A stretch of 64,000 nucleotides of DNA from Lachnospiraceae bacterium (GTDB lineage: Bacteria; Bacillota; Clostridia; Lachnospirales; Lachnospiraceae). Shown in pieces: positions 26,106-33,532 of the stretch. The notes beneath the pieces were generated by a model that saw nothing but the letters and a program-made list of their open reading frames with translations, ran no database searches and was not told the DNA's origin. Position 1 is the first letter of the stretch. Each line of letters begins with the position of its first letter. The stretch is taken from NCBI GenBank assembly GCA_017561085.1, contig JAFZDQ010000026.1, positions 1 through 64,000 of the forward strand, in the 5' to 3' direction. The translations under genes were made by a program, and so were the position numbers.

Positions 26106-27587
26106 ATGAGAGCAAGCGGAATTTTGTTACCGGTTTTCAGTATTCCTTCCAAATACGGAATCGGTGCTTTTTCAAAAGAAGCATATGAATTTGTAGATTT
26201 TTTAGAAAAATCCGGTCAGAAATACTGGCAGATATTGCCTCTTGGACCCACCGGCTACGGCGATTCACCGTACCAGTCTTTTTCCACCTATGCGGGAAAT
26301 CCCTATTTTATCGATTTGGAAGAATTGATTGAAAAAGGCTGGCTTACCGAAAAAGAGTGCGATGCCTGCGACCTTGGTGACAACGAAAGCTACGTAGACT
26401 ATGAAAAAATGTACTACGGCCGTTTCCCCCTTTTGAAAAAAGCGTGTGAAAGAAGCGGCATTGAAAAGGATGAGAATTTCATCCGTTTCCAAAAGGAAAA
26501 CGAAAGCTGGCTTTTGGATTATGCCCTGTTTATGGCGCTGAAGGATGCCCGCGACGGCAAGAGTTATATTCTGTGGGAAGAAGAAATCAAGGGCAGAGAT
26601 GCGAAAGCCCTGAAAAAAGCAGCAGAAGAATTAAAGGAAGAAGTCCTTTTTTACGAATTTTTACAATACATGTTCTGGGAGCAGTGGATGCGCCTGAAGG
26701 CTTACGCCAATGAAAAAGGCATTCTGATTATCGGCGACATACCGATTTATGTAGCCTTTGACAGTGCCGATACCTGGGCCAATCCGGAGCTGTTCCAGTT
26801 AGACGAAGAAGGAACACCTGTAGCGGTAGCAGGCTGCCCGCCGGATGCATTTTGCGCCACCGGCCAGCTTTGGGGCAATCCCCTTTACCGCTGGGATTAT
26901 CACAAGGAAACAGATTACGCGTGGTGGATCCAGCGAATTGCCCACAGCTTTAAGCTTTATGACGTGGTGCGAATCGACCATTTCCGTGGTTTTGATGAGT
27001 ATTATGCGATTCCTTACGGCGATCCCACCGCAGAATTCGGTCATTGGGAAAAGGGTCCCGGCTATGAATTGTTCCGCGTGATGAAAGAAAAATTAGGCAA
27101 AAAGCAGGTCATTGCCGAGGATTTGGGCTTCCTTACCCCCTCCGTTCTGAAATTGGTGAAGAAGACCGGCTATCCCGGTATGAAGGTGCTTCAGTTTGCC
27201 TTTGATTCCAGGGAAGAAAACGACTATTTGCCTCATAATTACGGCACAAACTCCGTGGTTTACACAGGAACCCACGACAACGATACTACCGTTGGCTGGC
27301 TCAGCGACCTTAATCGCAAGGACAAAGCCTTTGCCAAGAAGTACTTAAATATTAAAACCAACAAGGATATTCACTGGACTTTCATCAGAGCGGCGCTTTC
27401 CAGCGTAGCGGAAACTGCCATTATCCCCATGCAGGATTACCTGGGCCTTGGAAAAGAAGCCCGTATCAACACCCCTTCCACACTGGGTTACAACTGGGAG
27501 TGGAGGATGAAAAAGGGCCAGGCCACAGAAGAACTTGCGGAAAAGATTTTCGACACCTGTAAGTTGTACAGCAGGGTTTCTAAATAA
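26106..27587 (+). CDS. malQ: 4-alpha-glucanotransferase (amylomaltase)
   Basis: A 493-residue GH77 enzyme. RASGILLPVFSIPSKYGIG begins the domain; active-site blocks are VVRIDHFRGFDEYYAIP (nucleophile Asp), VIAEDLGFLTPSV (acid/base Glu) and YTGTHDNDT (third Asp). Length is that of bacterial MalQ. It transfers maltosyl or longer units between alpha-1,4-glucans in maltodextrin or glycogen metabolism. ATG 26106 follows AAAGAGGAG; the frame is open upstream without an RBS. Single-gene unit with a strong terminator. Confidence 0.95.
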   Translation: MRASGILLPVFSIPSKYGIGAFSKEAYEFVDFLEKSGQKYWQILPLGPTGYGDSPYQSFSTYAGNPYFIDLEELIEKGWLTEKECDACDLGDNESYVDYEKMYYGRFPLLKKACERSGIEKDENFIRFQKENESWLLDYALFMALKDARDGKSYILWEEEIKGRDAKALKKAAEELKEEVLFYEFLQYMFWEQWMRLKAYANEKGILIIGDIPIYVAFDSADTWANPELFQLDEEGTPVAVAGCPPDAFCATGQLWGNPLYRWDYHKETDYAWWIQRIAHSFKLYDVVRIDHFRGFDEYYAIPYGDPTAEFGHWEKGPGYELFRVMKEKLGKKQVIAEDLGFLTPSVLKLVKKTGYPGMKVLQFAFDSREENDYLPHNYGTNSVVYTGTHDNDTTVGWLSDLNRKDKAFAKKYLNIKTNKDIHWTFIRAALSSVAETAIIPMQDYLGLGKEARINTPSTLGYNWEWRMKKGQATEELAEKIFDTCKLYSRVSK

Positions 27588-27603
27588 GATTTTTGTAAAA
27601 CTA

Positions 27604-27637
27604 CCCCGTCCATTTCAAATGGACGGGGATTTTTTTA
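27604..27637 (+). terminator. Intrinsic terminator after malQ
   Basis: A 12-bp perfect stem CCCCGTCCATTT / AAATGGACGGGG runs into ATTTTTTT. Confidence 0.92.
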
Positions 27638-27700
27638 TATACAGAATTGAAATTAGCAGATAAAGAAATGCCTGTAAAAAGCAAGAATGCACAAAACATA

Positions 27701-27741
27701 TTGACAAGTATCTATGTATTTGCTAGTCTATACACATAGAT
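27701..27741 (+). promoter_or_regulatory. Promoter with ArsR-family operator
   Basis: TTGACA at 27701-27706 and TAGTCT at 27724-27729 (17-nt spacing) are overlapped by an inverted repeat, ATCTATGT at 27710-27717 and ACATAGAT at 27734-27741. The arms cover spacer and -10 flank, the usual place for ArsR/SmtB repressor binding. Confidence 0.7.
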
Positions 27742-27766
27742 AAGTATCAATGTGAGGAGCGGATAA

Positions 27767-28036
27767 ATGAACTCATTAGAAATCGCAGCAATCTGTAAAG
27801 CGTTGGGAGATGCAAACCGCCTGCAAATCGTACAAATGTTATCGGACAAAGAAAAGTGCGCCTGTAAGCTTTTAGAAGCCTTTGACATTACGCAACCGAC
27901 TTTGTCCCATCATATGAAGATTTTGTGCGACTGCGGACTGGTAAACAGCAGGAAAGAAGGAAAATGGAGCTATTATTCCCTAAATATGGAAGTTTGGAGC
28001 GCATTTAGTGACTCCATAAACCGGATATGGAAGTAA
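27767..28036 (+). CDS. ArsR/SmtB family transcriptional regulator
   Basis: An 89-residue winged-helix repressor: ALGDANRLQIVQMLS, the metal-type KCACKLLEAF with a Cys-x-Cys pair in helix alpha-3, recognition helix TQPTLSHHMKILCDCGLV, and wing SRKEGKWSYYSL. A CxC here is the arsenite/antimonite-sensing site of ArsR, so a thiophilic ligand is likely. The gene begins 26 nt after its predicted operator and heads an operon with two Cys-rich proteins rather than an efflux pump. Its 3' end runs into imperfect 16-17-nt repeats. Confidence 0.93.
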   Translation: MNSLEIAAICKALGDANRLQIVQMLSDKEKCACKLLEAFDITQPTLSHHMKILCDCGLVNSRKEGKWSYYSLNMEVWSAFSDSINRIWK

Positions 28037-28087
28037 GCCGGATTTGGAGCAGACCGGATTTGGAAATAGATCTGATTTGAAAGGTGG
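28021..28087. repeat. 16-17-nt imperfect tandem repeats at the arsR 3' end
   Basis: CCGGATATGG at 28021, CCGGATTTGG at 28038 and 28054, and TCTGATTTGA at 28071 mark four units. The first encodes the last residues of the regulator; the rest are intergenic and reach the RBS of the next gene. Confidence 0.65.
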
Positions 28088-28094
28088 ACTAATC

Positions 28095-28676
28095 ATGGAA
28101 GAAAGAGTAGCGAAGATTATGGATGCGTGCTTTCAGGAAAAAAGCACCGACCCCATAGAGATTTTTCATCATATCGCCCAAAAGGATTTCATCAGGATTC
28201 ATGGGCCGGAGCATCATGTGTTAGATGGAGCAGTATTACTTACAGCTTTTCATAATGCAGGCGGAAGCCTTGATTTGCAAAGCAGTTTACAGGAACTGAT
28301 GAAGAGAGGCCTGCAAATGCCCGGTGCGACTTGCGGGATGTGGGGTGTCTGCGGCGCCGTAAGTAGCATGGGCGCAGCCCTTTCCATCATCGATGGCACA
28401 GGCCCATTAAGTGCCGATCCGTCATGGGGAAAGCATATGGAGTTTACCTCCAAAGCATTATGGAGTTTGTCCCAAGTGGGCGGCCCCAGATGCTGCAAAA
28501 GGGATGCTTTTTTGAGCTTCCGGGAAGCAATCGCGTATATAAATGAAAACTGCGGGGTACAACTGGAAAACAGCCAAATTGAATGTAATTACAGTGAAAA
28601 AAATGAGCAGTGCATCAAAGAAAAATGCCCGTTTTATAAGAAAAAAGAAAAGATAAGGAAAGAGGATGCCCCATGA
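28095..28676 (+). CDS. DUF5714-like Cys-rich protein
   Basis: A 193-residue soluble protein. IHGPEHHVLDGAVLLTA and GATCGMWGVCGAVSSMGAALSI match what I recall of DUF5714; GGPRCCKRD and the C-terminal CIKEKCPFYKK add further cysteines. Conserved His and at least eight Cys suggest metal or redox-cofactor binding. Function is unknown. The ATG at 28095 has AAAGGTGG upstream. It overlaps the next gene by 4 nt (ATGA) and lies behind an ArsR regulator, so expression probably responds to a thiophilic metal or metalloid. Confidence 0.75.
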   Translation: MEERVAKIMDACFQEKSTDPIEIFHHIAQKDFIRIHGPEHHVLDGAVLLTAFHNAGGSLDLQSSLQELMKRGLQMPGATCGMWGVCGAVSSMGAALSIIDGTGPLSADPSWGKHMEFTSKALWSLSQVGGPRCCKRDAFLSFREAIAYINENCGVQLENSQIECNYSEKNEQCIKEKCPFYKKKEKIRKEDAP

Positions 28677-29119
28677 CACATGTAGAAAAAGCAAATGATT
28701 TATTTAGCAGAAAATTTCATTGTTCCCAGGCCGTTTTTGCCGCTTTTGCAGAGGAACTGGGAATTACCGAGGAACAGGCTTTGAAGATTGGTGCCTGTTT
28801 CGGAAGCGGCATGCGAAAAGGAGAAGTGTGCGGTGCCTGCTCCGGAGCGCTTATGGCCCTGGGATTAAAATACGGTCAGGCAAATGAACAGGATCTGGAA
28901 AGCCGCTTTAAGACCAATGAAGTGACGGACCGGTTTTTGGATGAATTCAAAAAAGAAAACGGTTCCTATTTATGCAATGACTTGCTGGGCTGCGATATAA
29001 AGACAGAGGCAGGCATTAAAGAAGCATTGGAGAAAAAATTATTTACGGAATTTTGCCCCAAAATGGTGGAGTCAGCCACCAAAATCACAGAAGAACTCAT
29101 GAATCAAATTTCTTCTTAG
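28673..29119 (+). CDS. C_GCAxxG_C_C family protein
   Basis: A 148-residue protein with the Cys pattern that names the family: HCSQAVFAAFAEELG, then KIGACFGSGMRKGEVCGACSGALMALGL, followed by CNDLLGCDI and FCPKMV. Members are probable redox or metal-cluster proteins that often accompany regulators and transporters. Translationally coupled to the preceding DUF5714-like gene. Its 3' end overlaps a convergent CYTH gene by 23 nt. Confidence 0.9.
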   Translation: MTHVEKANDLFSRKFHCSQAVFAAFAEELGITEEQALKIGACFGSGMRKGEVCGACSGALMALGLKYGQANEQDLESRFKTNEVTDRFLDEFKKENGSYLCNDLLGCDIKTEAGIKEALEKKLFTEFCPKMVESATKITEELMNQISS

Positions 29120-29591
29120 AAAGATTACTGTTATGATAGTCCGGATTGTTCGTCACATCCTCTAAAAACCACTCCGGCATCAAAAAGGCGTGCGCGGCCT
29201 CCTCGGTAGGGAACTCTACCTCCGCCAGCACAAGGGGCGCAAAGGGTGCTTCAAAAATATCAAGCTCTATGAATAATTCCGGAAGTCCCGCCTTGTCAAA
29301 ACCTTCTGCAAACTGCGGATTTTCAAGGGGGATGACATAACGCTTTTTGGAAATGATATTACCATCGGCTTTGGGGCGCAGATGCTCGAAAGCCTCTTTA
29401 TTTAAGGGGAGATTGTATTCCTCCCGGGCCAGCATGCCCTTACCCTTGTAGGTGAGGATGTACTCCTCGTTTTGTCTGCGGATGCGCAGCACCGGATCGG
29501 TATTCAAATAAGCCTGCTCAATCAAAAGACAGGGATAACTTTCCAAATTTTCGGGTAATTGTTTGATTGTAAATTTTCTTTCGATTTCCAT
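29097..29591 (-). CDS. CYTH domain protein (triphosphate tunnel fold)
   Basis: A 164-residue protein starting MEIERKFTI, the ExExK signature of CYTH/TTM enzymes, followed by YLNTDPVLRIRRQNEEYILTYKG (the RxR and KxK strands) and LVLAEVEFPTEEAA (the terminal ExE). These enzymes hydrolyse or cyclise triphosphates in a metal-filled tunnel; bacterial forms are often tripolyphosphatases. On the minus strand AGGAGG lies 8 nt before the ATG at 29591, so the GTG three codons upstream is not the start. Convergent with the preceding operon. Confidence 0.9.
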   Translation of the reverse strand: MEIERKFTIKQLPENLESYPCLLIEQAYLNTDPVLRIRRQNEEYILTYKGKGMLAREEYNLPLNKEAFEHLRPKADGNIISKKRYVIPLENPQFAEGFDKAGLPELFIELDIFEAPFAPLVLAEVEFPTEEAAHAFLMPEWFLEDVTNNPDYHNSNLSKKKFDS

Positions 29592-29698
29592 GGAATGCAC
29601 CTCCTACCATTTATTATAAAAGACTGCCCCGAAATTGCAAGAGCGATTCCAACCCCGATTGTTAAGTGAAAATTCATAAATCCTTTACAATTCATTTA

Positions 29699-29727
29699 TT
29701 GGAAAAAAAAGGTGAAAATGGTACAAT
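29699..29727 (+). promoter_or_regulatory. Possible promoter of the DJ-1 gene
   Basis: TTGGAA at 29699-29704 and TACAAT at 29722-29727, 17-nt spacing. Confidence 0.4.
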
Positions 29728-29767
29728 TAGCGTATATGAATAGACAAAAGAAAGGCAGGATATAGAC

Positions 29768-30313
29768 TTGAGCAAGGTATGTGTATTTTTTGGAGAGGGA
29801 TATGAAGAAATCGAAGCTCTCACAGTGGTAGATTTATTGCGAAGAGTGAATGTGGATACCGATATGGTTTCCATTACGGGAGAGAAGAGCGTAACCGGTT
29901 CCCACGGCATCGCAGTGGGCATGGACAAGCTCCTTTCAGAAGTAGATTTTGATGCGGTAGATATGATTGTGCTTCCGGGCGGCATGCCGGGCACCAAGAA
30001 TTTGGAGGCTTGTGAGATGCTGATGGAACAGGTGGATGCTTTCGTGGCGGCAGATAAGCCGGTTTGTGCGATTTGTGCGGCACCTTCTATTTTGGGCCAC
30101 AGAGGCCATTTAGAAGGAAAGAAGGCAACTTCTTATCCCAGCTTTGAGGAGCATCTGACAGGTGCCACCGTACTGCGTGAGCCTGCGGTCAGAGACGGCA
30201 ATATCATCACCGGCAGAGGCATGGGCGGCGCCGTGGAATTCGGCCTTGCCATCGTAGAATATTTCAAGGGAACCGAAGCGAAAGAGAAGCTGGCGGAAGC
30301 CATCGTTTATTAG
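29768..30313 (+). CDS. DJ-1/PfpI family protein
   Basis: A 181-residue DJ-1-type protein: VFFGEGYEEIEALTVVDLLRR with the active-site Glu, VLPGGMPGTKNL, and the nucleophile Cys in AICAAPSILGHRGHLEGKKATSYPSFE. Relatives act as glyoxalase III or protein/nucleotide deglycase and protect from reactive carbonyls. It starts at TTG 29768 with an AGGCAGGA-type RBS; no ATG fits the family start. A REP-like palindrome follows immediately. Confidence 0.9.
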   Translation: MSKVCVFFGEGYEEIEALTVVDLLRRVNVDTDMVSITGEKSVTGSHGIAVGMDKLLSEVDFDAVDMIVLPGGMPGTKNLEACEMLMEQVDAFVAADKPVCAICAAPSILGHRGHLEGKKATSYPSFEEHLTGATVLREPAVRDGNIITGRGMGGAVEFGLAIVEYFKGTEAKEKLAEAIVY

Positions 30314-30390
30314 GCGCAGCTCGCGGAGAGGAAATAAATTGCTTCGCAATACCGCTCGCGCGCAGAAGAATTCCGCAGGGGAATTCTTCA
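30314..30390. repeat. REP-like palindromic repeat, copy A
   Basis: GCGCAGCTCGCGGAGAGG...ATTGCTTCGCAAT...CGCTCGCGCGC spans 30314-30363 and folds on ATTGC/GCAAT. A second hairpin, GAAGAATTCC/GGAATTCTTC, follows at 30366-30390. A partial third piece (AGCTCGCGGAGAGGAAATA) recurs at about 30400-30418. Related copies lie at 31859 and 53063. Confidence 0.75.
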
Positions 30391-30447
30391 TCAAAAGAAC
30401 AGCTCGCGGAGAGGAAATATATTGCACTATCACACAGGAGAAGGTAA

Positions 30448-30888
30448 ATGAATATTTTGTTTTTTTTGAAGCCCAAAAGCGAAGTGGCCCATCTTTATGA
30501 CACGGATACGCTGCGCGGGGCACTTGAGAAACTGGAGAAACACCGTTATGCGGCGATTCCCTTAATCGGGAAGAAAGACGGCCGCTACATTGGTACCGTG
30601 ACGGAAGGAGACCTTTTGTGGTTTATTAAAGAAAAAGAAAACCTTTCCCTCAAAGAAGCGGAAAAGTACCAAATCACGGAAGTGAGACGACATCGTGACA
30701 ATGAGCCGGTGGAAGTGGATGTTGATATGGAGCATTTAATCAGCACCGCCATGAACCAGAATTTTGTGCCGGTGATTGATGATGACAAGCGTTTTATCGG
30801 GATTATTACCCGAAAAGATATTATTGATTATTTAAGTAAGAAACTGGTGAAGCTGCAGTTAGAAGCAGGCGGCATGCAGCTTGGCTAG
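30448..30888 (+). CDS. CBS-domain pair protein
   Basis: A 146-residue protein made of two CBS motifs: residues ~10-60 (LRGALEKLEKHRYAAIPLIGKKDGRYIGTVTEGDLL) and ~85-135 (VDMEHLISTAMNQNFVPVIDDDKRFIGIITRKDIIDYL). Such pairs bind adenine nucleotides and act as sensors, alone or with a partner. No partner domain is present. RBS AGGAGAAGG. The greA-like gene follows after 11 nt, so they form one operon. Confidence 0.9.
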   Translation: MNILFFLKPKSEVAHLYDTDTLRGALEKLEKHRYAAIPLIGKKDGRYIGTVTEGDLLWFIKEKENLSLKEAEKYQITEVRRHRDNEPVEVDVDMEHLISTAMNQNFVPVIDDDKRFIGIITRKDIIDYLSKKLVKLQLEAGGMQLG

Positions 30889-30899
30889 AGGGAGAGATT

Positions 30900-31400
30900 A
30901 TGTTCAACCAATTGACGGAAAAGGATATCAAAGCCATGGAGGCCGAAATCGAGGAGCGCAGGCTCGTCATCCGGCCTAAGCTCTTAGAGGCGGTGAAGGA
31001 AGCCCGTGCCCACGGGGATTTAAGCGAAAACTTCGAATACTACGCTGCCAAAAGAGAAAAGAACCAAAACGAAAGCAGAATCCGTTTCTTAGAGAGAATG
31101 ATCCGCACGGCCGAGATTATTCCCGACGATTCCGCCGAAGACGAAATCGGTATGAACACCAAGGTTACCGTGGAGTTTGAAGAGGACGGCAGCACCGAGG
31201 TTTACAAAATTGTCACCACCATGCGCGGCAACTCCTTAGAGGGACTTGTGAGCGTGGAGTCTCCCATCGGCAAAGCCCTGATGGGACACAAAGCAGGCGA
31301 CCGCGTTTTCGTGGAAGTAAACAAGGATTTCGGCTATTATCTGATAGTCCGTTCTATTGAAAAAAATGATGAAACCGAAGAAAAATTAAGAAGCTTTTAG
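30900..31400 (+). CDS. greA: GreA/GreB family transcription elongation factor
   Basis: A 166-residue GreA-type protein. The N-terminal coiled coil holds the RNAP-channel tip acidic residues (ARAHGDLSENFEYYAAKREK), and the C-terminal domain has TMRGNSLEGLVSVESPIGKALMGHKAGDRV. It rescues backtracked RNA polymerase by stimulating transcript cleavage. The N-terminus differs from the usual KTVMT/ILTEEG start and the protein may be a second, non-canonical GreA copy. RBS GGGAGAG. Confidence 0.88.
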   Translation: MFNQLTEKDIKAMEAEIEERRLVIRPKLLEAVKEARAHGDLSENFEYYAAKREKNQNESRIRFLERMIRTAEIIPDDSAEDEIGMNTKVTVEFEEDGSTEVYKIVTTMRGNSLEGLVSVESPIGKALMGHKAGDRVFVEVNKDFGYYLIVRSIEKNDETEEKLRSF

Positions 31401-31416
31401 TTACAAAAATTACCAA

Positions 31417-31445
31417 ACATATTTTTTTCACCATCGCAGATACTA
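31417..31445 (+). promoter_or_regulatory. Sigma-G-like promoter of the SASP gene
   Basis: ACATA at 31417-31421, 17-nt spacer, GATACTA at 31439-31445. Each half is one base off the sigma-G pattern and the spacing equals that at spoVAA and spoVAE. SASP genes are sigma-G targets in Bacillus. Confidence 0.5.
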
Positions 31446-31449
31446 TGTA

Positions 31450-31515
31450 CAAGATAAGTGATGACGCAGGCTTTGAATGAATTTTCAGGATAAGCAGACG
31501 CCAAAGCTTATCTTG
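31450..31515 (+). other. SASP leader with two mutually exclusive stems
   Basis: CTTATCTTG at 31507-31515 can pair either with CAAGATAAG at 31450-31458 (9 bp perfect) or, with GC added, with CAGGATAAGC at 31486-31495 (10 bp, one G-U). The leader is ~115 nt long. Confidence 0.4.
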
Positions 31516-31567
31516 AAAAATAGATGACCTGCAAGACGGTCAATATAGTTAATGGAGGTGAAAAAAG

Positions 31568-31765
31568 ATGGCAAACAGATCTAATAGAGTTGAAGTTCCT
31601 GAAGCGAAAGCTGCTATGGATCGTTTCAAAACAGAAGTTGCTTCTGAACTTGGTGTTTCTTTAAAAGAAGGTTACAATGGTGACTTAACTTCTAAGGAAG
31701 CCGGAAGCATTGGCGGTGAAATGGTTCGTAGAATGATCAAAAAGCAGGAAGAACAGATGAAATAA
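31568..31765 (+). CDS. Alpha/beta-type small acid-soluble spore protein
   Basis: A 65-residue SASP. FKTEVASELGVSL carries the GPR protease site pattern (TEVASELG), and GYNGDLTSKEAGSIGGEMVRRMIKKQEEQ is the second conserved helix. It coats and protects DNA in the dormant spore and is degraded on germination. RBS GGAGGTG. Single gene with sigma-G-like promoter and strong terminator. Confidence 0.95.
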   Translation: MANRSNRVEVPEAKAAMDRFKTEVASELGVSLKEGYNGDLTSKEAGSIGGEMVRRMIKKQEEQMK

Positions 31766-31784
31766 CATCCTGTATAAAAAAGGG

Positions 31785-31818
31785 CAGCCCGTTGGTTTTT
31801 ACCGGCGGGCTGTTTTTT
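31785..31818 (+). terminator. Intrinsic terminator after the SASP gene
   Basis: CAGCCCG...CGGGCTG stem with a T-rich loop, followed by TTTTTT. Confidence 0.9.
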
Positions 31819-31851
31819 ATGGTTCATAGGGACACCTATGAACCATAAAAA
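31814..31851. repeat. Perfect 17-bp palindrome with 4-nt loop
   Basis: TTTTTATGGTTCATAGG at 31814-31830 and CCTATGAACCATAAAAA at 31835-31851 around GACA. The outer A/T ends could let it act as a weak bidirectional terminator. Confidence 0.7.
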
Positions 31852-31858
31852 CAAGGAT

Positions 31859-31908
31859 GCGCAGCTCGCGGAGCGGAATGAAATTGCTTCGCAATCCCGC
31901 TCGCACGC
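31859..31908. repeat. REP-like palindromic repeat, copy B
   Basis: GCGCAGCTCGCGGAGCGG...ATTGCTTCGCAAT...CCGCTCGCACGC. Stems GAGCGG/CCGCTC and ATTGC/GCAAT are perfect. It lies between the SASP gene and a convergent minus-strand operon. Confidence 0.75.
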
Positions 31909-31942
31909 AAAAAAAATCCCGCACACCCATCGTGTACGGGAT
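31909..31942 (-). terminator. Intrinsic terminator of the minus-strand ECF S-component operon
   Basis: On the minus strand ATCCCGTACAC pairs with GTGTGCGGGAT and is followed by a run of T (seen as A at 31909-31916 on the + strand). Confidence 0.8.
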
Positions 31943-31955
31943 TTATGATTATATT

Positions 31956-32507
31956 TTATTCTTCACTTTTTAAATATTTCCGCAGGGGCGCCCAAATGAT
32001 GTACGCGTAGATACATCCCATTGCCGCTGCAGCCAGCTGTACTACGGAGAATGTAATCTGGAAAGTAGTAAGCTTCGGCATCAACTTCTCGGGCAGGAAG
32101 TTGGGCAGTAAAATCAGGGAAATGGTTACACCCATAAACACTGCTTTGGCGATACTTCCCAAAAACATACCCAGCACCAGACCCCACAAATCCTTGGTCT
32201 TACGATAACAAATGTGTACAAAGGGTGCCAGCAAAAAGTTACCGATCATAATACAGGGAATCACCGCCGGAATCGCCGCCGTCACCGGGCTTGGCGCAAT
32301 GAAAAAGGCAGTGATGGGTGTCACAACCGACAAAATCGCCGCACACCATAATCCACAGGTTAAGTCACAAAGAATGATGCATGCATTGATAATCGCACCT
32401 GTTACAAAGATGACAAACAGCATGCCGCCGCTTTTCAAAAACTGGCTCACCACACAAAGCGCCAACAAAAGGGCGGTCTGCACCAATTTTTTCGTAGAAA
32501 TTTTCAT
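31956..32507 (-). CDS. ECF transporter S component, substrate unknown
   Basis: A 183-residue membrane protein with about six helices: LVQTALLLALCVVSQFLKSG, VTGAIINACIILCDLTCGLWCAAILSVVTPITAFF, VIPCIMIGNFLLAPF and LVLGMFLGSIAKAVFMGVTI. The layout is that of small substrate-binding (S) subunits of energy-coupling-factor transporters. No riboswitch is seen before it. It lies 12 nt downstream of a TM1266-type gene on the same strand, so the two form an operon. Confidence 0.8.
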   Translation of the reverse strand: MKISTKKLVQTALLLALCVVSQFLKSGGMLFVIFVTGAIINACIILCDLTCGLWCAAILSVVTPITAFFIAPSPVTAAIPAVIPCIMIGNFLLAPFVHICYRKTKDLWGLVLGMFLGSIAKAVFMGVTISLILLPNFLPEKLMPKLTTFQITFSVVQLAAAAMGCIYAYIIWAPLRKYLKSEE

Positions 32508-32519
32508 AATAAGTCCTCC

Positions 32520-32774
32520 TTAGGATACATCGGTCTTGGCTTGCATGGCCTTGGCGCTGATTCCTTCGATTCGTCCAAGTTTGCCGGAAAGAGCACTGAT
32601 AATATCTGGAGGAGCACATACGATGACGGAAATAATATTCAGTTTTTTCTCGCGGTAAGGAATACCGATTCTGCCGATGATGTAGTCGGCATATTCGTGA
32701 AGCAGGCCATTCACCTGCGCCACCGCATTGGTATCCTGTATAAAAATACCGATTACAGCTACTTTTTCGTCCAT
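32520..32774 (-). CDS. TM1266-type putative regulator of iron-only hydrogenase system
   Basis: An 84-residue ferredoxin-like/ACT-type protein: VAVIGIFIQDTNAVAQVNGLLHEYADYIIGRIGIPYREKKLNIISVIVCAPPDIISALSGKLGRIEGI. This matches the small family usually found beside hydE, hydF or hydG, where it is thought to regulate the [FeFe]-hydrogenase system. No hyd gene lies in this window; its neighbour is an ECF S component. Minus-strand RBS AGAGAGG precedes the ATG. Confidence 0.85.
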   Translation of the reverse strand: MDEKVAVIGIFIQDTNAVAQVNGLLHEYADYIIGRIGIPYREKKLNIISVIVCAPPDIISALSGKLGRIEGISAKAMQAKTDVS

Positions 32775-32921
32775 AAAAAAATCCTCTCTTTGCCGCAGAA
32801 GTACTTTGGCTCAGAAAAAAATAATGTGCTACAAAAACAGAAAAACTCTCCCTTTGCAGGCCTATTCATAGTATAATGGAAAATGACGGAAAAAACAAGT
32901 GCAGCAGGAGGAAGCTAAGAA

Positions 32922-33530
32922 GTGATTACTGACATGCAATTGATGAAAATAAAAAACGGCGTAATGCGCATTTTGCACGTGCCGGGAAACTACGACGGCG
33001 GGATTTTGGAGATGGCAATCGTAGCGGATTACCACATTCCCAAGGACGAACTGGACGCCATGGCATCCAAGCTTGCCAATGGCTTAAAGCGCCAGAACGA
33101 AACTTTCCGCAACGTGCGCCTGAACCTGATTAAGTGGGTATCTGACGAGCAGATTGTAAAGGAAATTTCTGCCCTGCCTGCGCTGCAGATGGGACGGGCT
33201 TTCGGGGATTATGAGGAGTTGACTGTGATGGTCGGTGCAGAGTCGGGAGAAGTTCAGGAAACCTCGGCGGCCACATCTGAAGGCATGGAGAACGGAGAAG
33301 TTTGCGAGGCGGCCGAAAAGCAGCCGAAAACCCTGGACGAGCTCCTTCGCCAGCTTAAACTTTTTTATGCCAGAAGCAAGCTGATTATCGTACTCACCGA
33401 CGGCAGTTACCGTATCGAAGACGAAAAGAAGGTGTGGGAGCACTTAAATCCCTTCCTTCGCAGGAAATTATTAATCGTACAGCCCGCAGAGGCACCGAAA
33501 ATGCAGTTCGTATCTTACGTGGAGGTTTAA
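32922..33530 (+). CDS. Unrecognised two-part protein with acidic linker
   Basis: A 202-residue protein I cannot place in a named family. The N-terminal ~105 residues look like an alpha/beta domain (GNYDGGILEMAIVADYHIPKDELDAMASKLANGLKRQ). An acidic Ser/Thr/Glu linker with the repeated GEVQE/GEVCE follows at ~106-138. The end (SKLIIVLTDGSYRIEDEKKVWEHLNPFLRRKLLIV) recalls a single strand-turn of a VWA-like fold. Start GTG 32922 with AGGAGG 10 nt upstream. It is 2 nt from the ROK kinase gene, so both are probably one operon. Confidence 0.7.
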   Translation: MITDMQLMKIKNGVMRILHVPGNYDGGILEMAIVADYHIPKDELDAMASKLANGLKRQNETFRNVRLNLIKWVSDEQIVKEISALPALQMGRAFGDYEELTVMVGAESGEVQETSAATSEGMENGEVCEAAEKQPKTLDELLRQLKLFYARSKLIIVLTDGSYRIEDEKKVWEHLNPFLRRKLLIVQPAEAPKMQFVSYVEV

Positions 33531-33532
33531 CC

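Noticed and set aside
32853..32877. Promoter for the gene at 32922 (TTTGCA and TATAAT)
   Set aside because: The -10 is perfect, but the hexamers are only 13 nt apart and no other -35 fits, so it was not listed as a feature.
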